In this document: piece after piece, positions 58,936 through 64,000 of the stretch
Layout of the letters: each line of letters opens with the position of its first letter
Numbering within the stretch: the stretch's first letter is position 1
NCBI GenBank assembly: GCA_914767715.1
Contig: OU612070.1
Coordinates: 24,726,025 to 24,790,024, forward strand
Length of the DNA: 64,000 bases
Origin: Membranipora membranacea
Lineage: Eukaryota > Bryozoa > Gymnolaemata > Cheilostomatida > Membraniporidae
Direction: 5' to 3'
The notes under the pieces: model-generated
The model's input: only the letters and a program-made list of their open reading frames with translations
Database searches by the model: none
Told to the model about the DNA's origin: nothing
Program-made: the position numbers and the translations under genes

Positions 58936-59684
58936 GATAATAATTTGCACTTGATTTTCACTGATCAGGTACATCAAGAAAAATTCTGAAAAAATAGAAA
59001 ACTGCCACACAATATCATAATGCGTTTATGCATTGCAGTCAACCAAACTGTGCCTGTAGCCTGTAGTGATCAGAGACCGATCAAATACTCAGTATGAAGT
59101 AGCTATGGCCACGTCATCAACTCACATTATTATTATGGCATCCTTCTTATTTATCAAGTTTCTGATTCGAAATGTCGTCAGAGAATCATTTTGGGGCGGC
59201 TCATTCATTTTATTTAGTCATGTTCTGCCCTGTACTAAATAGGAGCAACATTACAGGCATAGTATTATGATCTTACAATTAGTTATTGCAAGATGGCTGA
59301 GGAACTTGGAAGAGTTATCTTATTGTAGTGTTAAATTATTAATGTGGTGTATATAAGCCTCCAAAAAGTGACCTTTAAGAAAAGGCTTATGTATGTGTAT
59401 TTGAACTAGTACCAATTGAAATATTAACAACATTATATGAATCTGAGGAGAGAAAAATGTCAATTAATCCAGACTTTTATCTTTCTAAGAGGTAGGCCCT
59501 TATTTTAGCTGCCAGCTTAGCAAGTGAAAACCGGTGCTAGCCATTGACAAAACATACATGTTGTGTGCTTTGTGCTAGCTAACATCAAGTCAGCCCAGAC
59601 TAGGTAAACTAAAATTTAGCATATGAGAGCATATGACAGCAAAACGAGACTTGTTTCATTGTGGAGCAAAATTTAAAATTAATG

Positions 59685-60134
59685 TCCGTGGCTGAATGTT
59701 GTTCAAGGATATCAAGTTTTGGCTGAGCTGAACTATGCAGCTGCTGACACTTGCGGTTGATTCAAGGAGTTCAAGGCAACCTGGGAGATCAAAAGTTCCT
59801 GTTATTTGATTCCTTGAGGTTTTTTGCAAAGCTGGTTAGACAGCATTCTGCCAGTAGCATCATCAGGCCTCTTGGCAGCTAAACATAGTGCAAGTAGGAT
59901 TGATTATTGTTGTAAGCTATTAATGGAGCCAAACTATAAAAGCATTGCACAGATGATGATTGTGGTTGGTGGTGCCTTTTTGAGTGATCAGTGTGGTTTT
60001 GGTTTCTGGTGACTATTTTTCCTTCTTCCTGATATAAATTTGTACATAATAAGCAGCTATCGGCAGCAAAGATCATCAGATTGACTATCTGCTAAATTCT
60101 GAGTCTGAATACCAATTTTACTGATACACATAAA
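59685..60134 (+). promoter_or_regulatory. Promoter region of BRICHOS gene 2
   Basis: Contains the blocks shared with gene 1: 'gtggctgaatgttgttc', 'ggttgattcaaggag', 'agttcctgtta', 'gtgtggttttgg', 'tttttccttcttcctg', and a weaker TATA (ACATAATAAGCAGC) about 85 bp before the ATG, then 'ggcagcaaagatcatcag'. Some 75 bp near 59870-59945 are not in gene 1. Confidence 0.6.
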
Positions 60135-63082
60135 ATGGTGAGTAGATTTCAGTCGTAGTCAGTTTCATCCTTTCAGAACTCAATAGGTAAACATTTTTGT
60201 AACACCAATATAGTAACATTTTGTAGCTACTTGATTGCGTGACCATTAAGAGAGACTTTGTGTTTTCAGAATTATGCTTGGAATAATTAGCCTATTTTTC
60301 TTTTGCAGGGTGCAGTCTATGTGTTCCTTATCGCAACATTACTTTTTGCTGCTGTGTTTGCTTCTCCTCAAAGAAAGAGCGATGTGGAAGAAAGATTTGA
60401 TGTCTACCAAAATGGAGAGAAAATTGTAAGTTTTAACAATTGAATAAAAGAAATGATCATTACAACCTATATGATGGACAAGCTAAATATAAGTATAAAA
60501 CAAAGCTTATTTAAATATTAAACACTGATTTGAAGACTTCAGAAGGATCACAGCAATACATAGTCTGGCGCTAGTTCAGCAGTAGTTACGCCTTATTTTC
60601 ACACTTAGAAAATTCAGAGCACTTCTGGGTAAATATTATGTATAGTGTCAGAAACTGTCCTCCCTTCTCATATATGAGGTATCGATGAGGCCTAGTGCTG
60701 TGAAAATATTGCATAATTACTGCAGAACTAGCTCCCAGACTATATATTGCTGTGGTCCTTCCGAAGTCTTTAAACTTGTTTATTTATAATATCAACTCGA
60801 CTTCTATTCTAAGGCTAAGCAAGGCGCTTACTCATATAGTGCAATAAACCATGCAGTATCTGTGAGATGAAGCCATATCTGGAGTAATCATAATAAAAGT
60901 TCAAAGAAAATTGAATAGCATAACCTACACACCTTTAGATACAATGTAATAACAGCCGGTAGGATTAAAATGAAAAGTTCAATAATTAACTTGGTGTATG
61001 CATTGTTTACACACAGGGATATGAAGATCTGAAATTTGACAAGGAGAGCGGCCTGATAATGCTCAAAGGAGATGATGGATCTTTTACTATCCAGGATATC
61101 AACAAGGTAAGGCAACTTTATATAAGCGCAAGTTCCAAAAATCAATACAGTGGAAGTCACTTAATTCAGATGCCTGGGACACAAGAATATTGTTCTAATT
61201 ACGAATTGTTTAAAGATCTCCTAGCAGGGTTCCATACAAGACAAATCAACAACACCACGTCGTGCGCAAGAGTCTTTTACATACCTGTTCAAGTTTTCAT
61301 TGCATTTGAACAAATAGGGGCCTCTTGGCAGCTTCTCAAATACACCCATGTCTATGAGCCGCCTCAAAAACATGCCTCAGTTGATGAAGGCTTTTGATGA
61401 TGCGTGATGTTTCCTCATGATTATAGATACCATTAATACTGAGTTCCTATTGGCTAATAACTAAACATAAGTCATGTGACCTTTGGGGTATAATGCCTGG
61501 TTAACATCAGATATAATTTGATTATTTCATTATCCAGAATGTGTTGGTGAGTTTGAAATGAGAATACAGACATAAATGTTGAGGATTAAATCGACTGATA
61601 CATTAAAAATACCATAGTTTAGTGCAAAATTCAGTTTTTAATGTGAGTTGATAAGCCATAATGTCACATGACATATGCTTAGTTATTAGCCAATAGGAAC
61701 TCAGTATTAATGGTATATATAATCATGAGGAAACAACACGCATCATCAAAAGCCCTCATCAACTGAGGCATGTTTTTGAGCCGGCTCATAGACATGGGTG
61801 TATTTGAGAAGCTGCCAAGAGGCCCCTATTTGTTCAAATGCAATGAAAATTTGAACAGGTATGTAAAAGACTCTCGCGCATGACGTGGTGTTGTTGATTT
61901 GTCTTGTATGGAACCCTGCTAGGAGATCTTTAAATTACAAAAACACCAACTTGCAGGCCTTTTCAGTCCACGGGTGGTGCATATTTCAGAAAATTAGCAG
62001 ACTGACTTGCTTTTCAACATAAAGAGGCATTTTAATTATTCAATTTTTATATGTAAGTGGCGTTGAAAATAAAACACATGAACAAGTGAACTGTAGTAAC
62101 CACTGAATTTGATTAGAAAATTTGGTCAATGGTTTCAATTAATAAAGCTCATCAAATAATTTATATTTTTTAATACATCAAGGGGTGGGTGGTCGGTAGT
62201 TCTCTGTTTCAGGGCAATCAATTAAAGTACTGATTATGATTTCCCACAATGCTTAGAGTCAGTGGTCACATGACTGGCTGCTAGCAAATATGTAAACTAT
62301 GTCGGAGTTATCATAGCTTTTAAGAAAGGCTAGACGAACCTGAATTTGGAAATGCGAAGGGACACTTGATACTTTAATGCCGATTGATTGCAGTCTAAAA
62401 AATGTTTGAGGAAAGTTTGATTTTTGTGCCACAAATATTAATAATTTAGAATATTAACATATGAACATGTTTTATGCAGGCACTGATGATAAAAAAGTAT
62501 GCAGGTGATGCAATGTGCTATCTATCAGCAATGGAGACAGGTCCAAATGAGGGTGAAGCTGTGGAAGAAATGATCCGAACCAGTCAGCAGTCCTTCACCA
62601 CAAAGCAGGTGGAGATAACTACCGATGACATCACATATAGAACACTGAGTGGTGAGGTGAAGGATACTAGTTTCTTACCTGAGACAGCAGTGGAAAGATG
62701 TGAACTGGGTTTCAAGTGGAGAATTCAAACAGGTGAGGCAATTCAAAATTAAACCAAAATCAAATATAAGGTGTAACTGGCAATGCATTTTCTCATTAAA
62801 GTAAAATTTTTCTGTTGAATGCAGGATTATAAATCATCTAATTTGAACAATGTGATTTCACAAGAAAAATGTTACCCAAACAGAACAAAAATAGTTTGAG
62901 ATTCTTCATAGTTTTGTTCATACTTTGTGTCCTATCTATCTTTAGATGTTAAACCTACATCAGAGTCGAGGGTGAGGAGATCCTGGAGCTGTAGTCGATC
63001 CTGTGAGACAGAATTCGATGTCGACTGTTCCTGCTCCATTAGGTCATGTCGCACCGAATGCAGCAGCTATCATGAGTGGTAA
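60135..63082 (+). CDS. BRICHOS-domain precursor of a six-Cys peptide, gene 2 (five exons, 199 aa)
   Basis: Exons: 60135-60137 (ATG only), 60309-60425, 61017-61106, 62480-62732 and 62946-63082; phases agree, 200 codons with stop. The signal peptide (1-19), BRICHOS Asp67, Cys83 and Cys144, and the exon phases mirror gene 1 closely. The furin-type site is RVRR (163-166), followed by a 33-residue peptide with the same Cys spacing (x3, x7, x1, x4, x3) but a very different sequence: it is acidic (net about -3), where gene 1's is basic. The peptide ends in Trp before TAA. The precursor is probably processed in the secretory pathway; the activity of the anionic peptide is unknown. Intron 3 is 1.37 kb against 0.41 kb in gene 1, because of a foldback insert. 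AATAAA lies near 63310. Confidence 0.85.
61209..61934. mobile_element. Foldback element in intron 3 of BRICHOS gene 2
   Basis: The left end TTTAAAGATCTCCTAGCAGG and the right end CCTGCTAGGAGATCTTTAAA are inverted copies. Arms of about 275 bp (61209-61485 and 61658-61934) agree with few mismatches around a short spacer of about 170 bp. Absent from the paralogous intron. The 112-codon frame starting at 61059 merely runs through exon 3 into the left arm. Confidence 0.88.
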
Positions 63083-63437
63083 CATCCTGTCACCACATCT
63101 GATACTGATACGAGCCTTATGTAATAGGACGTTATCTCTCAGTAATAAGAATGCTAAATACAAGAGTAGAATTTAAAGGTTTTTCTCACATTATTCAGAC
63201 ATCATCAGTAAACATGTTTTTATAGTAAATTCATTGACATTAATTTACAACTGAATAATGATCTTTCATTTATATCAATTAAGTAAACCAAACTGTCAAA
63301 ATATCAAACAATAAAACAATCTGATCGGATAAAACACAAGGATCTATGGTTGAACGTCATCAAAGTCTATATGAAGTGGTTGAAAGACAGCTTTTAAAAA
63401 ACACGTAACCTGTTTTGGGATGTGAAGTGTTGTGGAT
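63083..63437. other. BRICHOS gene 2 3' flank
   Basis: Presumed 3' UTR with AATAAA at about 63310, then AT-rich DNA. Confidence 0.5.
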
Positions 63438-63666
63438 GACTGTTGAAAACAATAGCAACACTGTTGAGAAAGATATTATTAGGAAGTTTGATTATAGGGG
63501 ATATCTCTCGTTGGAAAATGACTTTGATAATATAAAATTGATCATAGATATTGGTGGGTGTCATTTGAATAAATATCTTGTAACCATGAATGGCGGTGAA
63601 AAGCATAAGGCTTGGACAATGGAAGAGTTGTTATTGGGTATTTTAGAACAGAGAGGAAATTTGCCG
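63438..63666 (+). CDS. Unrecognised coding-looking exon at the window edge
   Basis: An open frame from ATG at 63438 encodes about 76 residues with normal, polar composition (MTVENNSNTVEKDIIRKFDY at the start, then a GGCHLNK block), and ends at ...NLP followed by GTAAGT, a strong splice donor consensus. I do not recognise the family. It could be the first exon of a gene continuing beyond the window on the plus strand, or part of a mobile element. No second exon is visible within the remaining 330 bp, which are TTA/TA-rich. Confidence 0.4.
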
Positions 63667-63889
63667 TAAGTCTGAAAGGTCAATTTTGCAACAGATATAA
63701 TTGGTGTTAAATTTTACCCACTTCAAGGTTCATGCCAGAGATGTTTAAAAACAGTTCTTAGATAGTATTTTGCTATCAGGATTTTACACATTATTACCAT
63801 AGAGCTTGTTGGTTTTATAGCAATTTCTCATTAAAACAGCGGTGTTTGCTTGTCTGCTGCAATATATCACAATTACTACATTTTTATTA

Positions 63890-63980
63890 TTATGACTTGT
63901 ATTATTGTATTATTATTATTATAGTATTATGTATATATATATATTATATAGTATTATGTATATAGTATTATAGTATTATT
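63890..63980. repeat. (TTA)n/(TA)n and TATAGTATTATG tandem repeats
   Basis: TTA trinucleotides followed by TA runs and three or four copies of a 'tatagtattatg' unit close to the window end. Confidence 0.85.
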
Positions 63981-64000
63981 GTAACTTTGAGGCCCGACGA

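Noticed and set aside
61059-61397. 112-codon ORF starting within BRICHOS gene 2 exon 3
   Set aside because: It reads through the GTAAGG donor into the foldback arm; the spliced model matches gene 1 exactly.

Overview
This window is AT-rich, intron-bearing animal nuclear DNA dense in repeats. It carries spliced genes with GT-AG introns (one apparent GC-AG), tRNA-derived SINEs, foldback elements, a pogo/Tigger-type transposon and LTR and LINE fragments. An innexin gene points to an invertebrate. Two BRICHOS precursors ending in short Cys-rich peptides are the arrangement best known from annelid antimicrobial peptides. My best guess is a lophotrochozoan, perhaps a polychaete annelid; this is inference from gene content.

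Layout. 1-20.5 kb: no gene I can support. It holds a 1.45 kb direct repeat 12.5 kb apart, two long foldback elements, a pentanucleotide array, a MITE, a U2 snRNA-like fragment, SINE pieces and a retroelement tail. 20.6-27.4 kb (+): a six-exon MFSD4/NaGLT1-like transporter of 490 aa. 29.5-33.4 kb (+): a six-exon divergent innexin, modelled at 371 aa. 36.1-43.4 kb (+): a twelve-exon TRPV-type channel of 806 aa. 44.3-44.85 kb (-): a LINE reverse transcriptase C-terminal remnant. 44.94-50.14 kb: a 5.2 kb TA-flanked transposon carrying an intron-bearing pogo/Tigger-like transposase with an in-frame stop, a convergent two-exon HIRAN-like gene, and a nested 900 bp element with a 9 bp target duplication. 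50.5-53.5 kb: a degenerate LTR-type element with Gag zinc knuckles and a protease motif. 54.7-63.1 kb: two divergently transcribed BRICHOS peptide genes. 63.4-63.7 kb: an unassigned coding-looking exon.

The host genes read as independent loci: a solute transporter, a gap-junction or hemichannel subunit, a cation channel and a pair of secreted peptide precursors. The strongest leads are the BRICHOS pair, which share an exact six-Cys spacing in otherwise very different mature peptides of opposite charge, and the two-gene transposon. All exon models were made by eye from ORFs, splice consensus and phase agreement, without alignment or transcript support.
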